DNA of 21,515 bases from a virus: positions 1-21,515 of IMG/VR virus record IMGVR_UViG_3300009164_000412, one strand, 5' to 3'. Each line of letters starts with the position of its first letter. Within the stretch, counting starts at the first letter, position 1. Shown piece by piece: positions 15,265 to 21,256 of the stretch. The notes below the pieces were generated by a model. The model ran no database searches. It was not told the origin of the DNA and saw nothing but the letters and a program-made list of their open reading frames with translations. Position numbers and translations under genes: made by a program.

Positions 15265-16674
15265 TTATATGCTAGAGTTTAATGGTTTCCAATTTCCGTT
15301 TGGTAATGAGCTTGATTGTATTGTATTTTCTAAAAGATGATGGTTTTTAAAATGCATTGTATTTCCTGTAAATTCCATAGCTATATTCCTTGTCGAGCCA
15401 TGTCTATTTTTAGCTACAGAACATATTGCTAATTTTTGAACGGGAAATTCTACATCTCCAATTTCTATTGGGTCTGTCATATTGTAGTATTCTGGTCTCA
15501 TTAAAAACAATACACTATCGGCATCTTGCTCAATAGCTCCAGATTCTCTCAAGTCGCTTAGCTGTGGCATTTTATCGGGTCTTGATTCTACAGCTCTACT
15601 TAACTGACTTAACGCTATTACTGGAATTTCAAGCTCTTTAGCTATACATTTTAATCCTCTGCTTATATCGGAAACTATTTGCTCTCTGTTCTTCCCCTTG
15701 GCATCAATTCCACTCATCAACTGAATATAATCTACTATGATGTATCCTATTTTATGCTTTTTCTTCAAGAGGGAAGCTCTAGTCCTTATATCCCTAATAT
15801 TCATACTAGTCTTATCTTCTATAAAAATTTTTGAGTTACTAATCTTGTCAATTGCTTGACCAAGCATCCTATCTTCTTCAGACGAGGTTTTCCCGTTCCT
15901 TATTTTTTCATGAGGAATACCAGTATCCATAGAAGCTAACCTTCTTACTAACTGAACACCATCCATCTCAAGGCTAAACCAAGCACAAGGTATATCTCCT
16001 AAAACAGAAGTGTTATAAGTTATTGATAGCGACAAAGCCGTTTTCCCCGCACCTGGTCTTGCAGCAATAATAATCAAGTCGGGAGAAACTAGTCCATTGG
16101 TAGCCTTATCTAATTCTCCAATTCCCGTCTTTATACCTAATACACCTGTTTGCTTAACTGTAGCGTGCTGTTCTAAGACCTTCATCCCAAAGTATTCGAT
16201 GTTCTTTGAAAGTCCAGAAATAACCCTTTCTTGTGCCTTCTGAATCTTATCGTCTGTACTACTTATCAAATCAAAAACATCGGTTTCATCTTCAAATGAC
16301 TTAGAAAAACCATCATGACATATGTTAATCATTTGTCTTTTAAGATACATTTCGGACAAAAGTAAAATATGATTTTCAATGTTCGCAGAACTAACTACAG
16401 AATTTGTTGTTTTTACTACCCCGTAAGTTCCCCCTGCCTCTTCCAATTTATTTTGCCTTTTAAGCTCCTCAACCACTGTTATAAGGTCAATGCCTTGGTT
16501 GGTGTCATAAAGTGTCTCTATTGCCTTAAAAATAGCCTTATATTCGATTTTATAAAACATATCCTCGAATAATCTTGACATTGCGACATTTAAGGTATCA
16601 GAATTTATTAAAAGACCTCCGATGATAGATTCTTCAATTTCTGATGATTGTGGAGGTAATTTGTCTTTAATCAT
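15265..16674 (-). CDS. dnaB: Replicative DNA helicase, DnaB family
   Basis: A 469-residue protein of normal DnaB length. LPPQSSEIEESIIGGLL (6-22) starts the N-terminal helical domain. The RecA-like domain has IIIAARPGAGKTALSLSI (Walker A, near 200-217), CAWFSLEM, IGYIIVDYIQLM (Walker B, near 307-318), PVIALSQLSRAVE, and LRESGAIEQDADSVLFL (the DnaB4/5 region with arginine finger and sensor residues). It unwinds DNA 5' to 3' at the fork as a hexamer and probably depends on the loader or initiator encoded immediately upstream, whose stop overlaps its start by 8 nt. The Walker and arginine-finger regions look intact. No intein is seen. Confidence 0.96.
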   Translation of the reverse strand: MIKDKLPPQSSEIEESIIGGLLINSDTLNVAMSRLFEDMFYKIEYKAIFKAIETLYDTNQGIDLITVVEELKRQNKLEEAGGTYGVVKTTNSVVSSANIENHILLLSEMYLKRQMINICHDGFSKSFEDETDVFDLISSTDDKIQKAQERVISGLSKNIEYFGMKVLEQHATVKQTGVLGIKTGIGELDKATNGLVSPDLIIIAARPGAGKTALSLSITYNTSVLGDIPCAWFSLEMDGVQLVRRLASMDTGIPHEKIRNGKTSSEEDRMLGQAIDKISNSKIFIEDKTSMNIRDIRTRASLLKKKHKIGYIIVDYIQLMSGIDAKGKNREQIVSDISRGLKCIAKELEIPVIALSQLSRAVESRPDKMPQLSDLRESGAIEQDADSVLFLMRPEYYNMTDPIEIGDVEFPVQKLAICSVAKNRHGSTRNIAMEFTGNTMHFKNHHLLENTIQSSSLPNGNWKPLNSSI

Positions 16675-17431
16675 GGCTAGGGGAAGTTATAGATTTTAGT
16701 TTTATTTTTATTGGCTGCTGCTGTGGATTATATTTTTGATTTTTATTAGCTTCATTTTTAAGCCAAGCAGAAATATAATTAATCGCAAGCACTTCCCAAT
16801 TTTTTATTGGGCTACCATTACAAAACCATTCAACACTTTCCCATTTATTAAAAAAACCATTTGCCATTATTTCTGTACCACCTGACATTATAAATTTTTC
16901 TTTAACTTTTTCAAAAGTTGGAATATTTGGTTTTCTAAAAAGATTTGAATCTGCAATTGTTAAATTATTTTCTTTTTCATTTTTATAATTACTTTTATCT
17001 TTAACCATATCCATATCCTTATCTTTATCCTTAATGATTATGGAATCATTATCTAATGATTCATTAACGATTATGTAATCATTACCAAATGATTCAGGTA
17101 TCAAATTTAATAAGTTATTGGTTTTCAATTCTTTAACAATTGAAACTATTACAGGCTTATTACTTTTTAAAGTTGAATATTGAAATTTTAAAAATTTAGG
17201 AATAAACCATATATTATCTTTAATTATTAATCTTCCTTCCATTTCTAAAATTAATTCATCTTCGGTAGCTTTTGTATTGCACATAAAATTCAAAAGTTTT
17301 ATGCTTCTTTTACAAATTCCTGCATGGTTACAATTATCCAATAACCATTGCCAAATGATTCTGTAATCATTATTTAATGATACAAACCAATCGTCTTTCC
17401 ATTTTTCTGTGTCTGTGTACCTTTTTGCCAT
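16667..17431 (-). CDS. Replication initiator / helicase loader-like protein containing putative origin repeats
   Basis: A 254-residue protein. The N-terminal 110 residues (KRYTDTEKWKDDWF, IIWQWLLDNCNHAGI, LIIKDNIWFIPKFLKFQY) resemble the winged-helix domain found in phage replication proteins of the lambda O/DnaD-like group. An Asp/Lys-rich linker (about 125-150, KDKDKDMDMVKDK) leads to a C-terminal helical part (FEKVKEKFI, FFNKWESVEWFCNGSPIKNWEVLAINYISAWLKNEA). Adjacent, overlapping dnaB supports a helicase-loading or initiation role. Two clusters of 11-bp phased repeats lie inside the gene, as the lambda origin lies inside O. It carries no GGGAA/TTCCC site beyond its first few bases in the left third, unlike neighbours. 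The winged-helix call is tentative. Confidence 0.7.
   Translation of the reverse strand: MAKRYTDTEKWKDDWFVSLNNDYRIIWQWLLDNCNHAGICKRSIKLLNFMCNTKATEDELILEMEGRLIIKDNIWFIPKFLKFQYSTLKSNKPVIVSIVKELKTNNLLNLIPESFGNDYIIVNESLDNDSIIIKDKDKDMDMVKDKSNYKNEKENNLTIADSNLFRKPNIPTFEKVKEKFIMSGGTEIMANGFFNKWESVEWFCNGSPIKNWEVLAINYISAWLKNEANKNQKYNPQQQPIKIKLKSITSPSHD
17032..17098. repeat. Iteron cluster A: six 11-bp phased AATGATT/AATCATT units (putative origin)
   Basis: Units start at 17033, 17044, 17055, 17066, 17077 and 17088, exactly 11 bp apart: AATGATT, AATCATT, AATGATT, AACGATT, AATCATT, AATGATT. Five are exact copies of one strand or the other and the fourth differs at one base. The period is not a multiple of three, so it does not come from a protein repeat. 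It lies in the linker-coding part of the initiator gene. Known iteron origins bind initiators on one helix face with about this spacing; that role here is inferred. Confidence 0.72.
17343..17382. repeat. Iteron cluster B: four 11-bp phased units near the initiator start
   Basis: Units begin at 17343 (AACCATT), 17354 (AATGATT), 17365 (AATCATT) and 17376 (AATGATA), again exactly 11 bp apart. Two are exact and two differ by one base. Two 11-mers recur from cluster A: CCAAATGATTC (17085-17095 and 17351-17361) and TGTAATCATTA (17074-17084 and 17362-17372), with their order reversed. The cluster lies in the 5' coding part of the same gene, about 320 bp away. It may be a second initiator-binding site, for looping or autoregulation. 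Confidence 0.62.
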
Positions 17432-17445
17432 ATAAAAAAAATTAA

Positions 17446-17575
17446 GGGTAGTATCCTGCTGTTGCTAAATAATCATAACTTGCTTATAGAAAAGCAGATT
17501 TGAATATCAACAGGAACTACCCAATATTTTAATAAATTGTTTTTTGAAAAAATCACTTGTTATAATTATTTAGCA
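17446..17575 (-). promoter_or_regulatory. Structured 5' leader with two interleaved inverted repeats upstream of the initiator gene
   Basis: Pair 1: 17446-17464 against 17508-17522 (GGGTAGT...TCCTG...TTG, with two small bulges). Pair 2: 17463-17479 against 17559-17575 (TGCTAAATAATCATAAC, 16 of 17 bases paired). The arms alternate (1-2-1-2), so in RNA they can form either a pseudoknot or two competing hairpins. The right edge meets a predicted minus-strand start near 17572, and the left arm ends about 15 nt before the ATG at 17431. No small ORF is evident. A cis-acting leader RNA, an attachment/operator structure or a small RNA are all possible. Confidence 0.5.
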
Positions 17576-17578
17576 CTA

Positions 17579-17609
17579 CAAAGATAAACAAGTTTTTTAA
17601 TTAACCAAA
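17579..17609 (-). promoter_or_regulatory. Bacteroidota-type promoter for the replication operon
   Basis: On the minus strand, TTTGG (17605-17609) precedes an 18-nt spacer and TATCTTTG (17579-17586), matching TTTG...TAnnTTTG with slightly short spacing. It sits in the 178-nt gap upstream of the initiator, so it would start the message near 17572 and produce a leader of about 140 nt. The -7 element is perfect. The -33 match overlaps the end of the upstream gene. Confidence 0.5.
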
Positions 17610-17816
17610 TTAATATTTACTTGAAGGAAAAACCCAACATTCTAATTCATCAATATTAAAGTACCCTTCTTTTGTTTTAGTTCTTTTTGTGTAGTGTGTT
17701 ATTATTACAGAAACTGTTGATGGGCTTATGTTTAACTTTTTACAAATATCTTTATTGCAAATTTTTTTATAATGCAATTCAAGTATTTTATCTTTAAGTA
17801 ATTCCTTTTTTCCCAT
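17610..17816 (-). CDS. Small helix-turn-helix DNA-binding protein
   Basis: A 68-residue basic protein. KILELHYKKICNKDICKKLNISPSTVSVIITHYTKR forms a standard HTH: a helix, 'NKDICKKLNIS' as turn and helix 2, 'PSTVSVIITHY' as recognition helix. There is no dimerization or ligand domain beyond a short C-terminal tail (FNIDELECWVF). It overlaps the upstream gene by 23 nt and ends at the replication-operon promoter, which makes a local regulator or DNA-binding accessory plausible. Targets are not known. Confidence 0.68.
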   Translation of the reverse strand: MGKKELLKDKILELHYKKICNKDICKKLNISPSTVSVIITHYTKRTKTKEGYFNIDELECWVFPSSKY

Positions 17817-18039
17817 TTTTTTTAGTATTTGTTTTAGGTAATTTATTTATTACTTCTTTTTCTATTTTTTCTTTCGAGAGGGAAGAGATGGCAACGCCAA
17901 ACCGAATATTTTTTTCAGTTTCTACTACGTAACAATTATCATGGTCTGCTATGAATTTTACTTTATCTCCCTTAACTGCATAAGGCTCTTTGGTCTTAGA
18001 GTTTATTACATTTTCCCTTAAATAAAATTCATAATCCAT
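17794..18039 (-). CDS. Small beta-barrel-like protein of unknown function
   Basis: An 81-residue protein. YAVKGDKVKFIADHDNCYVVE and KNIRFGVAISSLSKE suggest a small SH3-like beta barrel, a pattern found in short Bacteroidota phage proteins of unknown role. The C-terminus is lysine-rich (LPKTNTKKNGKKGIT). Its 3' end overlaps the HTH gene by 23 nt in another frame. No function is proposed. Confidence 0.58.
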   Translation of the reverse strand: MDYEFYLRENVINSKTKEPYAVKGDKVKFIADHDNCYVVETEKNIRFGVAISSLSKEKIEKEVINKLPKTNTKKNGKKGIT

Positions 18040-18042
18040 ATT

Positions 18043-18129
18043 TTATAATTGTGTTTCAGTAATACTGCTATCGCAGTCAACCATTTCGGATGGGTCTTCT
18101 ATTCCATCTGAAGGATTCCATTTATTCAT
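18043..18129 (-). CDS. Possible 28-residue microprotein
   Basis: A short frame (M-N-K-W-N-P-S-D-G-I-E-D then PSEMVDCDSSITETQL) starts at ATG 18127-18129, inside the stop region of the upstream HTH gene, with an 8-nt overlap. It ends 3 nt before the next gene. It fills what would otherwise be the only unexplained gap in a fully packed operon and is acidic. With no homologue in mind, translation is only suggested by fit. Confidence 0.4.
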   Translation of the reverse strand: MNKWNPSDGIEDPSEMVDCDSSITETQL

Positions 18130-18352
18130 CTATTATATTTTTTAAATCTTCAAAAACTTTTACTATAGCTTCCCCTAGATAACCATCAGCTACATTTCCT
18201 GACAAATAGTTTTTTACAGTAACACCACTACAACCTAACTTAGAACCAACCAACCAACAAGTAACAGATTCTTTTGAGTCTGGAAGCTTTATCTTTCTTA
18301 ATTGTTTTGCTAATTCTTTTTTTCTTTCTTTTAAACTATCTATGTGATTCAT
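18122..18352 (-). CDS. Small HTH regulator-like protein
   Basis: A 76-residue protein: a basic N-terminal helix (SLKERKKELAKQLRKIKLP), then VTCWLVGSKLGCSGVTVKNYLSGNVADGYLGEAIVKVFEDL. Here 'VGSKLGCSGVTVKNYLSG' reads as a Cro/C1-type helix-turn-helix. It is transcribed divergently from ninG across a 96-nt promoter region, the usual place for a phage regulator. It could control both promoters. It has no ligand or protease-sensor domain, so it is more like Cro than a full repressor. Confidence 0.62.
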   Translation of the reverse strand: MNHIDSLKERKKELAKQLRKIKLPDSKESVTCWLVGSKLGCSGVTVKNYLSGNVADGYLGEAIVKVFEDLKNIIDE

Positions 18353-18364
18353 TTTCTTTTTTTA

Positions 18365-18397
18365 CAAAGTAAAGCATAATATTTTTATTCTCCAAAA
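18365..18397 (-). promoter_or_regulatory. Minus-strand promoter of the HTH/early operon
   Basis: On the minus strand TTTTG (complement of 18393-18397) lies 20 nt from TTACTTTG (18365-18372), close to TTTG-N20-TAnnTTTG with one mismatch in the -7 element. Predicted start near 18358, a few bases before the ATG at 18352. Confidence 0.5.
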
Positions 18398-18417
18398 ATA
18401 ATTGAAAATAATTTTGG
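18392..18417. promoter_or_regulatory. Imperfect palindrome joining the two divergent -33 elements (operator candidate)
   Basis: The segment begins CCAAAA and ends TTTTGG, with a partly symmetric AT-rich centre, 26 bp in all. Its arms are the -33 boxes of the opposing promoters, so one bound protein could affect both. The HTH protein at 18122-18352 is the natural candidate binder. The symmetry is imperfect in the middle. Confidence 0.42.
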
Positions 18418-18444
18418 AAATATCGTTTCTTGTGTTTATTTTTG
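18413..18444 (+). promoter_or_regulatory. Plus-strand promoter of ninG
   Basis: TTTG (18413-18416), a 20-nt spacer and TATTTTTG (18437-18444) match the Bacteroidota promoter consensus exactly. The predicted start falls at or next to the ATG at 18449, implying a leaderless or near-leaderless message, unless the in-frame ATG at 18455 is the true start. Confidence 0.62.
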
Positions 18445-18448
18445 ATAA

Positions 18449-19027
18449 ATGAGTATGATACCTAAAACTAAATTTGGAGATTGTAGTGAGTGTGGAGATG
18501 TTAATGTAAATGTTGTTAAGAACGGGAAGAACTTGTATTGTATACCATGTAGAAATCAACAAAAAGCAAAGCAATACACAGAGAAGGCGAATTTAAAAAG
18601 TAAGATAAGAAGATTAATTTCTGACGATGGAATGGCTGAAAGGCAGTCCTTAATGAATGACTTGGATTTTACATTTTCCCGTTACATAAGAATAAGAGAA
18701 GCTAATGAAAATGGAATTGTAGAATGTTATACTTGTGGGAAAAAAGACCATTGGAAATATCTTCAATGTAGTCATTATATAAAAAGAAGTCATTATGGAT
18801 TAAGATGGGATATAAGAAACGCTAAACCAGCTTGCGTTAATTGTAATGAAATATTAAGTGGGAATATTAATGAATATACGATAAGATTAGAAAAAGAACA
18901 ACCTGGAATTACTAATCAATTAAAAGAAAAAAGCAAAGAAATTTGTAAATACGATAGAGCAGAATTAAAGGAATTAATAATAGATTTAAGATTAAAGTTA
19001 AAAATGGTTAGCTCTAAATTAAAATAA
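18449..19027 (+). CDS. ninG: NinG/Rap-like recombination protein
   Basis: A 192-residue protein with two zinc-binding clusters: C12-x2-C15 ... C31-x2-C34 at the N-terminus and C93-x2-C96 ... C107-x-H109 ... C129-x2-C132. The block LQCSHYIKRSHYGLRWDIRN, then CVNCNEILSGNINEY, is the NinG signature (GH/SHyi.R....LR.d..N..p.C..CN..lsGn...Y). Lambda NinG (Rap/Orf) family proteins act on recombination intermediates and help phage recombination. It is a normal length for the family. It is expressed from its own promoter, divergent from the HTH gene. The in-frame ATG at 18455 is an alternative start. Confidence 0.86.
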   Translation: MSMIPKTKFGDCSECGDVNVNVVKNGKNLYCIPCRNQQKAKQYTEKANLKSKIRRLISDDGMAERQSLMNDLDFTFSRYIRIREANENGIVECYTCGKKDHWKYLQCSHYIKRSHYGLRWDIRNAKPACVNCNEILSGNINEYTIRLEKEQPGITNQLKEKSKEICKYDRAELKELIIDLRLKLKMVSSKLK

Positions 19028-19033
19028 TTTATG

Positions 19034-19041
19034 TATATTTG
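19034..19041 (+). promoter_or_regulatory. Possible -7 element after ninG
   Basis: TATATTTG fits TAnnTTTG and lies 112 nt before the HNH gene start. No good -33 TTTG is seen. Weak. Confidence 0.25.
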
Positions 19042-19083
19042 TATTGCTTATTATTAATATCATGATTTTTATAAAACCTATTT

Positions 19084-19141
19084 CCCCAATTTGGATGCAT
19101 CTCCCCTATTTGGTATTGATGATAAGCCTTCCATTTTGGGG
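19084..19141. repeat. Three CCCCNAWWTGG repeats upstream of the HNH gene
   Basis: CCCCAATTTGG (19084-19094) and CCCCTATTTGG (19103-19113) are direct copies 19 bp apart. CCATTTTGGGG (19131-19141) is an inverted copy. GATGCATC, a perfect 8-bp palindrome, lies at 19094-19101. The inverted copy can pair with the first to make a hairpin followed by a T-rich run, so this might end the ninG transcript, bind a regulator, or be a relic of element insertion. Confidence 0.4.
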
Positions 19142-19152
19142 TATTATTTTTT

Positions 19153-19794
19153 ATGCCTAATTTAATATTAACAAATAAAAGAGTAGGAACTACTGTTTAT
19201 ATTTGTGATGTAGAAAAAAAGAAATTACCATGCGGAATCTCTCCAAGAAGAATATTGGTTAAATGCGATTGTGGAAAAACAAAGGAATTATTATTATTAC
19301 ATTGGATAAGAGGTAGGATAAAGTGTATTTGTATAACAAAAAAAGAAAAACATGGAGATGTAGGCTCTAAATTACATAATACATGGAGGGCTATGAAAAA
19401 CAGATGTTCTAAAAATTATTTTCAAAAAAAATATTACTACGAAAAAAACATTTCTGTTTGTGATAAATGGAAAATGTATTCAGAATTTAAAAAATGGGCT
19501 TTGCTAAATAATTATAAAGATGGCTTACAAATAGATAGGATTGATAACAGCAAGGGCTATTATCCCGAAAATTGCAGATTTGTTACACAAGAGGAAAACA
19601 TGGCAAATAGAGACGTAACAATAAAAATAAAACACAATGGAGAGCTTGTTCCATTAACAAAAATGATAAAAATATATAATAAAGATAATTATTATTATAA
19701 TAATGTATTGCATAGAATTAATAGAGGATGGGATTACGAGAAAGCATTTTTTACTCCAACTAGAAATGGAAATTATAAAAGAAAAAATAACTAA
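19153..19794 (+). CDS. HNH homing-type endonuclease
   Basis: A 213-residue basic protein. The N-terminal part (RRILVKCDCGKTKELLLLHWIRG, KCIC) carries a Cys-based zinc site. HNTWRAMKNRCSKNYF (75-90) and VCDKWKMYSEFKKWAL precede LQIDRIDNSKGYYPENCRFVTQEENMANR (125-153), the core of the HNH nucleases found as free-standing homing endonucleases in phages. The C-terminal KMIKIYNKDNYYYNNVLHRINRGWDYEKAFF (170-200) resembles a NUMOD-type DNA-binding repeat. It would nick or cut a specific site to spread its own gene. It contains no GGGAA/TTCCC site, consistent with recent arrival. No intron is visible around it. Confidence 0.78.
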   Translation: MPNLILTNKRVGTTVYICDVEKKKLPCGISPRRILVKCDCGKTKELLLLHWIRGRIKCICITKKEKHGDVGSKLHNTWRAMKNRCSKNYFQKKYYYEKNISVCDKWKMYSEFKKWALLNNYKDGLQIDRIDNSKGYYPENCRFVTQEENMANRDVTIKIKHNGELVPLTKMIKIYNKDNYYYNNVLHRINRGWDYEKAFFTPTRNGNYKRKNN

Positions 19795-19855
19795 AACAAC
19801 TTCTTATAGATTATAGAGCAAAACTTAAACTAGTTGAATCTAAACTACACTAAAA

Positions 19856-20509
19856 ATGAAAATATTAATTGCTTGTGAAGAAAGTCAAGCCGTATGTAAA
19901 GAATTTAGAAAATTAGGTCACGAAGCATACTCTTGTGATATATTGGATTGTAGCGGAGGTCATCCAGAATGGCATATAAAAAATGATGTAATTGAAGTTA
20001 TTAACGGGGGGGGGTATGAAATGATGATAGCTTTTCCGCCATGTACACATTTAACCGTAAGCGGAGCAAGACATTTTGAACAAAAAAGAAAAGATGGAAG
20101 ACAAAAGCAAGGTATTGATTTTTTTATGGCAATGATTAATTCTCCAATAGAAAAAATAGCAGTAGAAAACCCTGTTGGAATAATGAGTACTATATATAGA
20201 AAGCCAGACCAAATAATACAACCATATTATTTTGGAGACCCGTTTCAAAAAACAACTTGTTTGTGGTTAAAAAATCTAAACCCATTATATTATAATTTAG
20301 AACCAAATATATTTGATACTAATGTTACTTCTACGAAAGATAAAGGAGAGATGATTTATTGGATAGATAAAAAAACTGGTAAACAAAAAAGCCAAGCTAA
20401 ATGGTATTATGACGCATTAATTAATGCAAAAACAAAAGAAGAAAGAAGCACATTAAGAAGCAAAACATTTCCAGGTATAGCCAAAGCAATGGCTACTCAA
20501 TGGGGTTAG
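19856..20509 (+). CDS. C5-cytosine-DNA-methyltransferase-like protein
   Basis: A 217-residue protein. ILIACEESQAV (3-13) and AYSCDILDCSGGHPEW (24-39) form the SAM site. MMIAFPPCTHLTVSG (56-70) holds the PPC motif IV with the catalytic Cys63. IAVENPVGIMST (101-112) is the ENx motif VI, followed by RKPDQIIQPYYFGDPFQKTTCLWLKNL and a C-terminal TFPGIAKAMATQWG. This short family, common in phages, lacks the long target-recognition domain of restriction-linked enzymes. It may methylate phage DNA against restriction or modify pyrimidines. Nine G residues at 20006-20014 encode Gly51-Gly53. Its 3' end overlaps, tail to tail, the nuclease-like gene on the other strand by 17 nt. Confidence 0.82.
   Translation: MKILIACEESQAVCKEFRKLGHEAYSCDILDCSGGHPEWHIKNDVIEVINGGGYEMMIAFPPCTHLTVSGARHFEQKRKDGRQKQGIDFFMAMINSPIEKIAVENPVGIMSTIYRKPDQIIQPYYFGDPFQKTTCLWLKNLNPLYYNLEPNIFDTNVTSTKDKGEMIYWIDKKTGKQKSQAKWYYDALINAKTKEERSTLRSKTFPGIAKAMATQWG
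20006..20014 (+). repeat. G9 homopolymer inside the methyltransferase gene
   Basis: Nine consecutive G in AT-rich coding DNA. A change of one G would shift the frame early in the gene (after residue 50 of 217). Such tracts act as slippage switches in some bacterial modification genes; here that is inference. It could also be a sequencing-sensitive spot. Confidence 0.75.
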
Positions 20510-20951
20510 TTATTTTTCTTACTATAAAATTATTTTTAAACTTGGCTTTATTAATTAAATATCCTTCTGTTCCGCTTCCTTTATCTCCAGCATTTATAGT
20601 TTTTTTATGGGGAACACTTTCTATTAGGTCTTTTAGGTCGCTTGTTTTAATGTACCATATTTCTTTTGAGTGAGTAAAATATGTTGCGAACCAATCTGCT
20701 TTGGTTACATTTATTCCAGATTCCTTGCCTCTGCATTTTGTTTCTACAAATAAATTTCCTGTGTATGGGAAGAAGTCGGTCTTGCACTCGTAAGTTATTT
20801 TGTTCCCATTTTGGGAAATCATAAAGTCGTAGTCGCTATTTTCGTTTCGTTCAAGCAATAATTTAGCGCCAAGGGAAATTAAGTCGTTTAGAACAATATC
20901 CTCCCCCTTGTTACCTATTACCAAATCCTTCTTAAAATCATAATTAGCCAT
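20493..20951 (-). CDS. PD-(D/E)XK nuclease-like protein
   Basis: A 152-residue protein. IGNKGEDIVLNDLISLGA (12-29) supplies the N-terminal helix with E17. SDYDFMISQNGNKITYECKTD (39-59) gives D42 and the E55-x-K57 pair of the PD-(D/E)XK fold, and LFVETKCRGKESGI (67-80) adds E70. It also has NVTKADWFATYF, a helix common after the core in restriction-endonuclease-like proteins. It may cut DNA or be a repair/recombination nuclease. Related small proteins are common in Bacteroidota phages. It converges on the methyltransferase gene, overlapping by 17 nt. A restriction-modification pairing is possible but unproven. Confidence 0.7.
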   Translation of the reverse strand: MANYDFKKDLVIGNKGEDIVLNDLISLGAKLLLERNENSDYDFMISQNGNKITYECKTDFFPYTGNLFVETKCRGKESGINVTKADWFATYFTHSKEIWYIKTSDLKDLIESVPHKKTINAGDKGSGTEGYLINKAKFKNNFIVRKITNPIE

Positions 20952-21145
20952 TAGTTATAAAAAAAATATTCATCTTCTACATCTGTGTCGCAATTAATAT
21001 CAAATTCCTCTTCATCAATCTCTACTAGTTTCTTACATCTAACGCAAAGTCTAAAAAACCCAACTTCAAAAGCCCCTCCTTTTACATATATATTTTTAAC
21101 TATAGACCATTCATGAATATTTGACTGACAAAACTTGTCTTTCAT
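20951..21145 (-). CDS. Small cysteine-containing acidic protein of unknown function
   Basis: A 64-residue protein with CQSNIHEWSIVK, FFRLCVRCKKLVEI and an acidic C-terminus (DEEEFDINCDTDVEDEYFFYN). C-x2-C with an upstream C and H could hold a zinc ion. It overlaps the nuclease-like gene by 1 nt, so the two are coupled. No family is recognised. Confidence 0.55.
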   Translation of the reverse strand: MKDKFCQSNIHEWSIVKNIYVKGGAFEVGFFRLCVRCKKLVEIDEEEFDINCDTDVEDEYFFYN

Positions 21146-21169
21146 TTTATTCTTATTTAATAATACAAT

Positions 21170-21256
21170 TTAATCTTTATTTCGGTACTTCCCAAAGATA
21201 TAACCAATACCATACCAAATTAAAAATGCAAAGTAAATAAGAATCTTAGCTATCAC
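21170..21256 (-). CDS. 28-residue single-membrane-segment microprotein
   Basis: Starts at GTG (21254-21256), overlapping the stop of the preceding microprotein as GTGA. It reads IAKILIYFAFLIWYGIGY then IFGKYRNKD: one hydrophobic helix with a basic end, the pattern of a small membrane peptide. Its stop lies 24 nt before the 64-residue gene. Start codon use and coupling support translation. Function unknown. Confidence 0.5.
   Translation of the reverse strand: MIAKILIYFAFLIWYGIGYIFGKYRNKD

Noticed and set aside
18362-18574. Minus-strand frame of 70 residues overlapping the start of ninG
   Set aside because: It covers the divergent promoter region and the zinc-cluster coding part of ninG. It has no recognisable domain and reads as an antisense shadow.
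19028-19855. Group I intron around the HNH gene
   Set aside because: ninG and the methyltransferase gene on either side are complete and uninterrupted, so the HNH gene looks free-standing.
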